Source: Trematomus loennbergii
Taxonomy: Eukaryota > Chordata > Actinopteri > Perciformes > Nototheniidae
Direction: 5' to 3'
Assembly: GCA_012861695.1 (NCBI GenBank)
Contig: JAAOOA010000161.1
Location: forward strand, 124,001 to 188,000
DNA length: 64,000 bases
The notes beneath the pieces were generated by a model. The model was not told the origin of the DNA and did no database searches. It saw nothing but the letters and a program-made list of their open reading frames with translations. Shown here one piece after another: positions 1-9,985 of the stretch (positions are counted from its first letter, which is position 1; each line of letters begins with the position of its first letter). The position numbers were made by a program, and so were the translations under genes.

Positions 1-80
1 TAAATAAGGTTAGTTAGCTCTGAGTCTTCTTGACAGTTCAGTGTGCCGCTGGCCCGGTGTAATTCAAATGTACCGCCGCG

Positions 81-208
81 CGCAGCACAGACACACAGCT
101 GCTGCCCAGCCGCAGCACAGACACACAGCTGCTGCCCAGCCGCAGCACAGACACACAGCTGCTGCCCAGCCGCAGCACAGACACACAGCTGCTGCCCAGC
201 CGCAGCAC
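81..208. repeat. 30-bp minisatellite, about 4.3 copies
   Basis: A 30-bp unit beginning CGCAGCACAGACACACAGCT is repeated head to tail with essentially no divergence. Open frames across it are artefacts of a period divisible by three. Confidence 0.95.
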
Positions 209-1565
209 CGGAAAATGGAACTGCTGGGAAAAAAACTGACTATCAGAGATGTAACGTTATCTCCTCATTTTTCGTCAACGAAAATAAAGAGAGATTTTGG
301 GAAAGTTTTTATTTAGTAAACTACTTTTTCGTCAACGATATTGCTGTTGATTTCATTACAGTTATTGTTTACTGACGTCGGTGCCGTCTCGTCATCGTCT
401 CGTCTTAGTCATGGAAAAAAAGGTTGTTGACGAACATATTTTGTCATAGTTTTAGTCAACAAAATTAACACTATACTGGAGAGAGTATGTGTGAAGAAGC
501 AGGAAATCAAAAGGAAGTCACCTTGTGGTAAACCTGAGAGAGAGAAAGAGTTTGAGCTCCATACTGTTTCAGAGAGAATCCTTGATGTGGTTTGGAACAT
601 GATGTGGAGTTTCATCACGGCAGCGATTAGCTGAGTTTCTGCTGGTAGACAGCCTTCTCTTCACAGAGCTCACTGCTTGCATGCTCCAAAGGGGCGTGGC
701 CAGCAGCAGCTACAAAGGGGCGTGACCAGCAGCAGCTTCGAAGGGGCGGGGCCAGCAGCTGCTCCAAAGGGGCGTGGCCAGCAGCAGCTCGGTTACATTT
801 AAAGGGCCAGAATCAGCACATTAGTAACAGGGCTGAAATAGAGGGGGATGAGGCTAGAATGGGTCTGTTTGGTATTTCGAGCAAAATACTTCAGAGACAT
901 GTTTGTATAGATATGTATAATATATTGTTCAAATATAGCATAATAGGTGATCTTTAACTCCTTTAACCGTAATTAAGGCCTTATTTTAGACCAATCGGAT
1001 CAATGCTTTTGAACATCTCTAAGGACCTCCTAAAGAGGGATCATGTTCAGGGGCCTCATTTATAACGCCTTGCGTAGGATTGACGTGGGAAGTTGATTAC
1101 GTAGTACAAAGCAAAAAAATAGGTACAGAAATGTTCCGACATTTTCCGATTCACAAAACATTGCGTACGGCACTTCCTACGCCTGTTTCCCTTTATAAAT
1201 CACAATCGACTCGTAACGCCCATATTTGCCTATAAAAAGTCAAAGAAACGCCCATTCATTCATTCATTCATTCAGACTGACTGCATGAAGAAGATCGCAG
1301 GAAATGAGGACAGAACAGCTAAAAAACATCTCACACCGTGTCAGATTTAGGTTATTTTGGGGAGGTGGAGATAAATCATATTGTTTGGTGGATGCAGTTT
1401 GAACCAGAGTAGCAGCATGGAGGTCGGATCGTCACCAAAATAAATAAATAAGTGGTCCGAAAAAAGTTAACACACACACACACACACACACACAATATTA
1501 TTTATCATATATTATTATATTTATCATTTTCAGTGTGTTTCACTTTTTTAAATGTATTTGTTTAG
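209..1565. other. intergenic, mixed repeats
   Basis: No gene is recognised. Positions 481-580 are a diverged copy of 36010-36110, the sequence that precedes the last linker exon. Positions 690-790 hold about four imperfect copies of a 34-bp GC-rich unit (AAAGGGGCGTGGCCAGCAGC). From 1048 a fragment of a dispersed element begins with GGGGCCTCATTTATAA and ends near a CATT tetranucleotide run at 1255-1275. A (CA)n run follows at 1471-1494. Confidence 0.6.
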
Positions 1566-1624
1566 CGGCGACAGCAAACAAACTGACTCAGGAGCAGCGA
1601 CCAAGAAGAGAAAACCTGCAGCTG
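1566..1624 (+). CDS. linker exon L1 of PYD/OB family (degenerate copy)
   Basis: The segment lies between an acceptor (TGTATTTGTTTAG) and a donor (CAGCTG then GTAAAC). It matches linker exons at 17144 and 36138. In the family frame it would encode a Ser/Ala/Lys linker with a Lys-Lys-Arg-Lys run just before Pro-Ala-Ala. Its length of 59 nt is one short of the phase-preserving 60, so it is degenerate or carries a base-call error. A CA microsatellite starts right after the donor. It belongs to an upstream, incomplete family copy. Confidence 0.45.
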
Positions 1625-1694
1625 GTAAACACACCACAAACACACACACACACACACACACAAATATTATTTATCATATATTATTATATTTAAC

Positions 1695-1887
1695 TTAAAG
1701 GTGGGGTAGGTAAGTTTGAGAAACCGGCTCGAGATACACTTTTTGTTATATTCCATGGAATGCTCTTAACATCCCGATAGCAATGAATATCTGAATGCTT
1801 AGACAAAAAATCCATAAAAAAATGTCATCTGTTGAAGCCGTAGTATTGTAAAAAGCACGACCAATCATTTTAGCCGGCCCGGCCCGG
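1695..1887 (+). mobile_element. 5' part of a TTAA-flanked MITE, truncated
   Basis: It begins TTAAAGGTGGGGTAGGTAAG and matches the complete element at 51852-52226. The 3' part is missing and the fragment runs straight into the C-terminal exon copy at 1889. Confidence 0.75.
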
Positions 1888-2125
1888 AGTGACTCTCGAG
1901 ATTAGAGGGATCATGAAAGCCACGCTGAAGGAGACTGAACTGGAGGTGGATTTAGACACGAAGCTGCACACGCTCATCGTGGCGTCTCGACTTCTGGCGA
2001 AAACGCTCGACTTCCAGCTGAAGGACGGCTTTGGTGATGATCTCCTTGAAAGAATACCGCTCTCAGTGGAGGCTGAAATACAAGGAAACAGAATCATCCA
2101 AATGGCAGACCCTGAGAACATCTGA
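1874..2125 (+). CDS. C-terminal exon of PYD/OB family, copy A
   Basis: From 1889 this matches the C-terminal exons at 13740 and 32950 and stays open to the same stop codon, ending Pro-Glu-Asn-Ile. The first dozen or so codons of the exon and its usual acceptor have been replaced by MITE sequence. An ATTTTAG acceptor inside the MITE at 1873 would restore phase 0 with five new codons (Pro-Ala-Arg-Pro-Gly). No OB exons are seen before it in this window. It could be the tail of a gene that begins left of the window, or a fragment. Every codon difference from the other copies is non-synonymous. Confidence 0.6.
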   Translation, partial: PARPGVTLEIRGIMKATLKETELEVDLDTKLHTLIVASRLLAKTLDFQLKDGFGDDLLERIPLSVEAEIQGNRIIQMADPENI

Positions 2126-3411
2126 AGGGGAGTTCTGCAAATATTGTTTTCCTCAAAATCTCAAAATTCTGACTTTATTCTGAAAATATTGAAATATTGA
2201 CTTTTTCTAAATATCAAACAAATTCGGACTTTTGAGATATTTAGAAAAATCAACATTTCGAGACTTTTAGTCCGGTGTTGGCGGCTGCATTGACTTTTAG
2301 TCTCGAAATGTTGACCCAAAAAACTGCGGAAACCTGGCTTCCCTTGGCCTCCAGGATAAAACGCCACTGGTAATAATGAGTGAAGAATAAACATATTTAT
2401 AACTAGTTTAGGTGTTCCAGAGGTAGATAAAATAGCTAAGTGTGTTAGTTCTAACTTGGAGTGTGTGTTTTGCTACGCTCACGGTCCGTCACAGGCAGCG
2501 GGCGGAGCGGTGATCCGGTAGAGCTGCGTGTCTCCGTCAGATGATCGTGATCTCTGATCTCTCTCTTTCTGCTTCACACACGTTGCTTATAGATATTTTA
2601 TTATCTTTTTCGGACACCTTGAAAAACTGCCAGACTGTTGAAGCCATTTTGGCGAGCTTGTTTGCCGCGCACAGAGAAAATTCTCATGTATTTTGCGTCA
2701 TCTGATCGGCTCTCCTGATTGGCCTTTATAGAGAGCACCGATCAAACTATTAAGAGTGAATAATGATAATGATCTGCGGCCGATCGATCGGAGCATCCCT
2801 ACCGATCATAGTCCGGTAATTATCTGCCACACAATTCACAATACAACACTTTAAATGGAAGATCCCCATAGCCCCCACCCACCCTGTGATCGGATCGGCG
2901 ATCGGTATCGGCCGATTCTGATTCCGGTGAATGGTCCCATAAACCCTGATTGGAGCACTTCATACCCCATTATTTAAAAGAATGTGAAGAATAATTTACC
3001 TGAACCTATTAACGGAGGCCTTTTCGTCTCAACTTGACTCTTAATTCCACCGTTTGTGAGGCCTTGCTTATAACCTAGGTCACACACATAGGCTCTTAAC
3101 ATAAATTACCATAATGATCCCATTCTGAGTCCTTTACTACCACATTGTGTGACATTTTGTATTACAGCTGATTTTTACTCCATATGTTATTCCTCTATTC
3201 CATTGCAATGTAAATACTGTTATATTTCTTTATTATTTTTTATATTTTTCTAGTTCTCTACCTTTGTTTTTATGCACCATGAAATCAAGTCAAATTCCTC
3301 GTACGTGTAAACCTACCTGGTAATAAACCTGTTTCTGATTTCTGATTATATTTTGTGCAAATATGTTCAAATTATAATTTTTTTAATGTATTTTCCTTGA
3401 TGATGAAAAAA
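2126..3411. other. 3' flank of copy A and dispersed repeats
   Basis: Positions 2150-2330 are the degenerate TCAAAATTCTGACTTTTT-type tract that also follows copies B and C. An AATAAA lies near 2386. Positions 2620-2960 hold a dispersed element rich in GATCGG palindromes. Position 3200 onwards resembles the 3' tail of a fish retroposon (ATGAAATCAAGTCAAATTCC, then TAATAAACCTG). No gene is seen. Confidence 0.5.
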
Positions 3412-3452
3412 AAACTGACTCGGGAGCAGCCACACAAACGAGAAAAAACCTG

Positions 3453-3455
<3 letters not shown>
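3412..3455 (+). pseudogene. truncated linker exon L2
   Basis: ACTGACTCGGGAGCAGCC and AACCTGCAGC match the core of linker exons L1 and L5. The acceptor is not intact and the exon runs into a CA microsatellite with no GT donor. It is a dead copy. Confidence 0.5.
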
Positions 3456-3534
<79 letters not shown>

Positions 3535-3535
3535 A

Positions 3536-3589
<54 letters not shown>
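3456..3589. repeat. (CA)n microsatellite
   Basis: About 130 bp of near-pure CA, with three CCC interruptions near 3533-3540. It begins exactly at the end of the truncated linker exon. Confidence 0.97.
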
Positions 3590-3591
<2 letters not shown>

Positions 3592-3981
3592 TTCTTGTTG
3601 ATGTTCTAATGTTCTTTGAATGTAGTCTCCAGTGGCGGCTGGTGGAAAATATTTTAGGTGGGGCTGTGGAAATGGTGATCAAACAATACTAGAGGGGTCC
3701 GGGGGGATGCTCCCCCGGTAATTTTTTTTGAGAAAAGACCCCTTAAATCATGACTTCTGGTGATGTTAGAGGGGGGGAGAAGGACAATTTGAGGCTTAAA
3801 ATATGAGAAGACTGATCAATACCTCCATAACTTCAGTGTGGTTAGCTATGAATCTTCCAAAACTTCCAAACACCTTGTCCTGGACATAGTTTCTACAGCA
3901 TAAACTGTGCAACAGTACAGTAGGCCCACACAAACTGCAGAACACCGGGGCTTTGGGAACACTGATTTAATTCCCATTTAA

Positions 3982-4690
3982 CCTGTTAAGGGCTTTTTTC
4001 CCCCGTTTTTTTTCTCACGAAACTGTAATAAACTATTCATGTGTCCTACTCAGAGGAAACGCATCTAACTGATGATATGAACCATGTTTACCGAAACAAA
4101 ACACAAGTCTCACAAGAAGCGTCTAAATGAGCCCTGAGCGAAAAAATGCTAACGCACTCTAGGTATAAATCAATCGATATACTTATCGGATATGCACAAA
4201 CAAGCTTACAAGCTGAGATTCCACATATTCTAGAAATATAAGTATCATCACTGAGCGATCAGAACTCGCGACAGGGGAAGCAAATCCAGACATCACACGA
4301 CGTAGCTTTCGGTAGCAAAACATGGAGATATGCTCACCTTTTGCAGAATAACAATTCTGATAAAAAACGAGAAAAACGCAGCTGAAGGTTAATCCATAGG
4401 TTAATCCAATGTATCTGTCACTTTGAAAAATGATTGATGATCCATAATTCCATTTTTACGTCAAAAACGGAGTTTTCATTAGCTGTAGCTTCCAGAGTGT
4501 ATGACAGCTTCCTGTTTTGTCTCCTTGGATACGAGTCCAAACAACTCACAGACTGCACCGGGCGCTCACGTAGGAGCCCTGTGACCATCATATTTGACGA
4601 CGCTGATTGGCTGAAATTATGTTTTCGCGGCATAGTTTACACGTTACAGATAGCAACAGTCAGCTGCTAGTGGCTGCTGCTGCACTGGTT
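3982..4690. mobile_element. diverged TTAA-target element, third copy
   Basis: It starts CCTGTTAAGGGC just after a TTAA at 3978-3981. It shares internal blocks (for example GAACTCGCGACAGGGGAAGC) with the elements at 8589 and 14193. The far end is not clear and the 3' half is diverged. There is no coding capacity. Confidence 0.6.
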
Positions 4691-4710
4691 GAGGGCTCCT
4701 CTCTTAGCGC

Positions 4711-5120
4711 CCTATCTAATCTATCTGTGAGATACATGTAATTATACATTTACTTTAGGCTTACTTTAAGGGTTACTTAAGGGTTACTTAAGGGTTACTT
4801 TAAGGGTTACTTAAGGCTTACTTTAAGGGTTACTTAAGGGTTACTTTAATGGTTACTATAGCCCGCAGCGAGGGCAAAAGTCTGATCATTGCGAAAGAAG
4901 CAAAGAGAGCTGCAAAAAAAACATATGTTATAAAAGACGAATAGTTTACATGATTACACAAATGATTTGTTTGCAAGTGATAGCTTTACTTTTGAGATGA
5001 CATTTATTTTGCTTGACTGAGTTTTTTTCCTTCTCTTAAACTCTTAGTTTTGCTTGATGTCCGGTGCCTTGCTCAAGGGCACCACGGCATGTAAATGTAA
5101 AGCGTTTGGTATGCTAGCAT
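4711..5120. repeat. dispersed unit with TTAC-TTAAGGG array, copy 1
   Basis: It begins ATCTATCTGTGAGATACATG, carries a short array of GGCTTACTTTAAGGGTTACT units, then the block TAGCCCGCAGCGAGGGCAAA, and ends near AAAGCGTTTGGTATGCTAGC. The same order recurs at 5960 and 16110. Confidence 0.85.
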
Positions 5121-5123
5121 AAG

Positions 5124-5303
<180 letters not shown>

Positions 5304-5699
5304 GATTCATTAAAAGGACTCCTATCATGCAAAACGCACTCCTTGATGTCTTTTCTACATCACTATGTGTCCCCGGTGTGTCAGGAAATAAAACCCTCCC
5401 ACACAACACACTAAATGTGATTCACGCACTTATGTGCCCATCCTCCCATGTTAACCACATCTGGCACACACACACACACAGATGACTATTCTTGTTGATG
5501 TTCTAATGTTCTTTGAATTTGGTCTCTGTTCTGATTTAAAACAATAGTATTGTGAAAAAAAGTATTGTGTTCAGTGTCTATTCTTTGTATATTTAATGCA
5601 GTTTTTCAAGTCTACCAGTCGTCTGGTAAATTGTTTACAGTTGAAAGGGTGTTAAAAGAAATCCGGATGATTCCGGGAACAGCTAAGTAAGGGGTGGGA

Positions 5700-6375
5700 A
5701 ACGAACACAGCAGGAGGTTAAGCCAAACCATTATTCACTGGAGGGGGGACTGACTGGATGTCATGAGGGATTAACAATGACAGTTTTGGAGAATATAACC
5801 ACCCCCCCCCCCTTTCCGTTATATATTTGTACTATTCCGATTTTAAAAACAAGATTTCATTTGGTACGATCCAAACTATAAAAATATACCGTGTGTGAAA
5901 ACCCGGGCTGAGGTTGAAGGAAGAGACGCAGTAAGTTCACACTCAGTTTGTTCAGAAAAATCTATCTGTGAGATACATGTCATCATACATTTACTTAAGG
6001 CTTACTTTAAGGGTTAAGGGTTACTTTAATGGTAACTGAAGGGTTTACTTTAAGGGTTACTTTTAATGGTTACTATAGCCCACAGCGAGGGCAAAAGTCT
6101 GATCATTGGGAAGAAGCAAAGAGAGCTGCAAACAAAAAGATATGTTATAAAAGACGAATAGTTTACATGATTACACAATTATTGTTTGCAAGTTATAGCT
6201 TTACTTTTTGAGATGACATTTATTTTTTGCTTGACTTGACTTTTTTCTATTAAACTCTTAGTTTTGCTTGATCTTAACGGCACAAACCTGATCCCATACT
6301 TCGGAGCTCCTTAAAAATATATTATATATCACTTTGCTCTATTCTCATATACTAAATGCAAAGCGTTTGGTATGC
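5700..6375. repeat. dispersed unit with TTAC-TTAAGGG array, copy 2
   Basis: Positions 5745-5960 match 15870-16110 (GGGGGGACTGACTGGATGTC, a C homopolymer, then TATATTTGTACTATTCC). Positions 5960-6375 match 4711-5120 and 16110-16755. These are pieces of one duplicated block of at least 900 bp. Confidence 0.8.
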
Positions 6376-7280
6376 TGGCACGAGGTTTGAGTTTAGGGTC
6401 AGTTATAGTTCATCACTGCTGGTCAGTAGCTGCGTTAACTCAATATTTAACCGTCTTTGACGGACAATCTGAAAGCAGTCTGTCATTTTGTCAGATTAGA
6501 TTAGAACAAACGAGCTACGGGTCATGGAAGGACTGCAGCTGCCCTCAGGGGCAGAAGGAGCGCATGCTGAGGGATTTCCTCCCAGCGAAGCGAGTGCTTT
6601 GCAGGATCGGGAAGTCCCAAGTTCAGAGAGTCTTGCCGACTTCTGATCACTTCCCTGGGAGAAATGTCTTTGGCTGAAGGGGCTGAAGGGGCTGAAGGGG
6701 CGCTGGTACTTCCAGTCTCCAGCGCAGCAGCAGAGCGTGAGTTCAGCCTTCAGAACAATATCAAAACGGCCATGAGAAGTCGTCCGAGGCAACGACGCAA
6801 AACGTAATGACTATCGCCTCTGCAGCAATCTCTCTCGATCATGGATGTATAATAAGAACTGGATACAGCGTGGGAGGCGGGGCCTCATTCATTCCTATGA
6901 GAGTTGCTCATTCGCGCATGATGATAAAATGGCCCAACTTTGAGAGAGCGAAACGTCACAGATTACCCGGCATGCCTGAGAAGTACCCGTATGTGCGCTC
7001 ATAGCGCATGCGCAACTTTAACCATGCCCCCCAAAATGCTCGTTCACATCAAGCACGTCAATTTGCGTACACGTAACAGCACCGCACGTTCATGACAGCA
7101 TGGTAATGGGTTGTTATTATGATAGATTTGATATAAACGAGGCGGCAGTTAGCAGCTAGCGGTTAGCTAGTAATTATGCTAATTTACACATCAATCGTTA
7201 TGTACTTTTATATTACGCTGTAACAGGATCTAGTGATATCCAAGCAACAGGGCTTCATTTAGCATGAAAGAATTATTGCA

Positions 7281-7315
<35 letters not shown>

Positions 7316-7971
7316 TGTAGTACCGCCGTTTGGCCAGCACGAATATTTTCATCTGAGTCCGGCGCACTTCCCGGGGGCTTGCTCTCGATGCGTTTGATTA
7401 CGCACGAGAGAGCACGCAGTTTAGGTCCATGCGGACCATGAGGAAGGCTTGAGTTCAGGTTGGGCTACAGCAGGTCAATTCAGTTCATTTATTGTAAATC
7501 GTTTGTTCATATACTTATTGTAATTGTCTAATTTTAAAACAATGGCATTGTTCATATTTGCCTGTTTAGGCACAATGGCCGCGGTGTTTTTAGTGGCCTC
7601 TGCTGTCAGTGCAGGGAAAAAGAAATCATTCATCTTCGTGTTGACATGAAAAGTGACCGCACGGTCGGTGTCTCTGTTCATCTTTTTTCTCTCCATGCCC
7701 TTAAAGGTTCTGTGTGTGAATTATTTAAAAAATGAATGAATGAACATTAGCATCTGCTAGTACCCAAACATAAACATTAAATATGTCTCATCATTTAAAC
7801 ATGAAAAGTAAAATGACGGGTAATAATGGATTATAACGGAAATGTTACGATCCTTTCCGTCAAAATGACGGACAACGAAAAAGTCTAACGCCACACTGCT
7901 GTTGGTGTCACTGTTTAGCAGAGGGAAGCTCTAACAGACTGTTACCTCCCACCACTTCCGTTTGTGCTCAG
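6376..7971. other. upstream region of the PYD exon
   Basis: No exon is recognised. A (TA)n run lies at 7284-7312. The block CGATGCGTTTGATTACGCAC at 7388 resembles one at 16950 and 17620. A promoter and 5' UTR for the PYD gene would be expected here, but I cannot identify a TATA box or transcription start with confidence. Confidence 0.4.
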
Positions 7972-8269
7972 ATGGACCTGAAGGCGTTGGAGACGAAGTG
8001 GAGGGTGGCGCTGAGCTCCATCCTGGACCAGCTGACGGGCGACGAGTTCCGGAAACTTCTGTTTAACCTGGAGAAGATCCCTCAGGGGTTGAAGGAGGGG
8101 CGGCCGCGGGGCGACATGCCCAGCGTCATCATCCAGCACTACGGCACCGAGGGATCCATCGCACTCATGGACCGCCTGATGAAGATCCTGCCCAGGCTGG
8201 ACGCCGCCGTGCAGCAGCCGCTCAGAGGCATCAAGGACGAGCTGAAGAAACTCCTGCAGAAAAAAAAAG
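7972..8269 (+). CDS. pyrin-domain (PYD) exon, N-terminus of the PYD/OB gene
   Basis: The exon starts at ATG directly after CTCAG and ends at a GT donor (AAAAAAAAG then GTCAGC), giving 99 codons in phase 1. The protein has the death-fold PYD pattern: a hydrophobic helix 1 (Leu-Ser-Ser-Ile-Leu), the Leu-Thr-Gly-Asp-Glu-Phe-Arg-Lys signature leading into helix 2, a basic Ile-Pro-Gln-Gly-Leu-Lys segment, an acidic-polar helix 4 before His-Tyr-Gly, and a helix 5 with Leu-Met-Asp-Arg-Leu. PYDs mediate homotypic assembly with adaptors such as ASC in inflammasome-type signalling. That role is known for the family and only inferred here. A single-exon PYD ending in phase 1 fits the phase-1 linker exons downstream. 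Nothing in the exon is broken. An NLRP-like or ASC-like gene is an alternative, but no NACHT, CARD or LRR coding sequence is visible. Confidence 0.85.
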
Positions 8270-8484
8270 GTCAGCTCAGCGGGGGTCATGTTGGACGAGA
8301 GCCAGACCTCCTTCTCAAAACTTTTTAAATAACACTTTAACTTATTTCGTAGTAGTTCCGTACACGTTTTCCTTACACGTTTCCGTAAACGTTGGACGAG
8401 AGCTTGGTCTGGGCCAGTTAACCACGTTCCCGTACACGTTTTCCGTAAATGTTTCTGCACACGTTTCCGCACATGTTTACGTAA

Positions 8485-8584
8485 ATAATAATAATAATAC
8501 ATTTTAATTGTAAAGCACCTTTCATTGCTAAAAGCAATCCCAAAGTGCTACAAGAGGCGTAATAGAAAGGTTTTGAGGGCTTTC
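8485..8584. mobile_element. retroposon tail fragment
   Basis: ATTTTAATTGTAAAGCACCT followed by CAAAGTGCTACAAGAGG resembles the common fish LINE/SINE 3' motif describing repeated low-copy tails. It is cut by the TTAA element that follows. Confidence 0.5.
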
Positions 8585-8588
8585 TTAA

Positions 8589-9758
8589 CCTGTTCCCTGA
8601 GCCTGTTTTTCAGGTCTCAGGCTCGAAAATGCCATTCCCAGAACAAATGACCATATCTTCCCTTCTAAAAGGGTTAAATTAATAATCTTTATTCTCAAAG
8701 TAATGATAAACCTGTGAGTTGGATGTAGAAAAGTCAGAATCAATATAGATGTTTTTTATTTTAAAGAAAATTCTGATTTTACATAGTAAAAAACTGTAAA
8801 TTATAGTGTCCGTCCAAATATTCTTTTTTACTTATAGTGAAAACTACCCTTGGATGATGGGTTAGTAGACTAAAAGCTTTAGGAATCCAAAGTACAACAT
8901 ATAATAAGTACCCTGTATCAAGATTGATGCAAAACAAGTGACATTTGACCTTTTTAGAGAGATTTAGCCAAAAACCCCCACTTCTGGGGTCATTTGGGTG
9001 GATTTGACCTATCTCTGGCCCCCCTTGCTCGATTCTGATGAATGAAATCTCTTTATAACCGCTAGAGCCAATGGAATCGAGGGAAAGTTATATACACACC
9101 AAAACGTTAACAAATAAGGAGTGAGAGTGACGCGTTACCAAAACCGGAAGCTGCATACACTCTGGTGGCTACCATTAGCTAACTTTTCCGCTCCGATTTG
9201 TACATAAAAAATGGAATTATGGATTATAAATAATTTCTTCAAAGGCACAGGTACATTATCAACCTATGGATCAACAGTTGTAGCATTTTTTTTTCGTTTT
9301 AATGCCATTGAACACGTCTTTTGACCTAATTGACAGCTACGGTGAGACGATCTGCCGTAAAAGCTCCGTAAAGGTACGTGTTGTGATGTCTGTGTTTGCT
9401 TCCCCTGTCGCAAGTTGGGATCGCTCAGTGATGATACTATACCTAAATAATCAGTGGAGTCTCAGCTTTAATCGGCTATATAGTATGTGCAGCTACAATA
9501 AGTAATAAGGGTATCTTTATCTTGAATTGTGTGCCGCAGTGCGTTAGAATGTTTTCGCTCAGGGGTCATTTAGACGCTTCTTATGAGACTAGTGTTTTGT
9601 TTTGGTAAAAATGGTTCATATCTTCAGTTAGCTGAGATTCTTCCCGTTAATCTGGTGCTACACATTAATAGTTTCATAAATGTTAAGAAGCCCTGAGACA
9701 TTATCTCGAAAAAAAACGGTGGGAGGGGTCCAATGGGGGGACCGCCGTGCTTAAGAGG
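8589..9758 (-). mobile_element. 1.17-kb non-autonomous TTAA-target element
   Basis: It is flanked by TTAA at 8585-8588 and 9759-9762. Termini are CCTGTTCC and, on the other strand, CCTCTTAAG, an imperfect inverted repeat. It is the reverse-orientation copy of 14193-15352. Both carry a palindromic TGAGCCTGTTTTTCAGGTCT block near one end. TTAA duplication and CC-starting ends fit a piggyBac-type MITE. The open frame near 9302 is not conserved as protein. Confidence 0.85.
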
Positions 9759-9762
9759 TTAA

Positions 9763-9985
9763 AGGCGTCAGTGGTCTGGGAGTCCTCAGGTGGTCTGGGA
9801 GGGAATTCCACAGGTGAGGAGCAGCTGCAGAGAAAGCCCCCCCATGGTGCAGAGTTTGGTCCTGGGGGGGCGAAGCAGATGGTTGGTTGTGGAACGGAGG
9901 ATGCACTGATGGGCGAGCAGTGAGATCTTGTAATCGATCCTGAATGAGACAGGAAGCCAGTGGAGGGAATGAAGGTGTGATGTGG
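9763..9985 (-). mobile_element. non-LTR retrotransposon ORF fragment (reverse transcriptase C-terminus)
   Basis: On the minus strand the frame reads a proline-rich stretch followed by Gly-Gly-Ala-Phe-Ser-Ala-Ala-Ala-Pro-His-Leu-Trp-Asn-Ser-Leu-Pro. This is the well-known C-terminal motif of teleost LINE ORF2 proteins. It is cut on both sides by later insertions (TTAA element and foldback element). Confidence 0.75.

Noticed and set aside
3355..3682. Open frames of repeated Thr-His or Cys-Val on both strands
   Set aside because: They arise from the CA microsatellite, which is open in several frames. The same applies at 5044-5409, 17071-17905, 28563-29052, 36057-36496 and similar places.
7942..8502. 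186-residue open frame opposite the PYD exon
   Set aside because: It is the antisense shadow of the PYD exon and its intron. The plus-strand frame has a start codon, domain pattern and donor.
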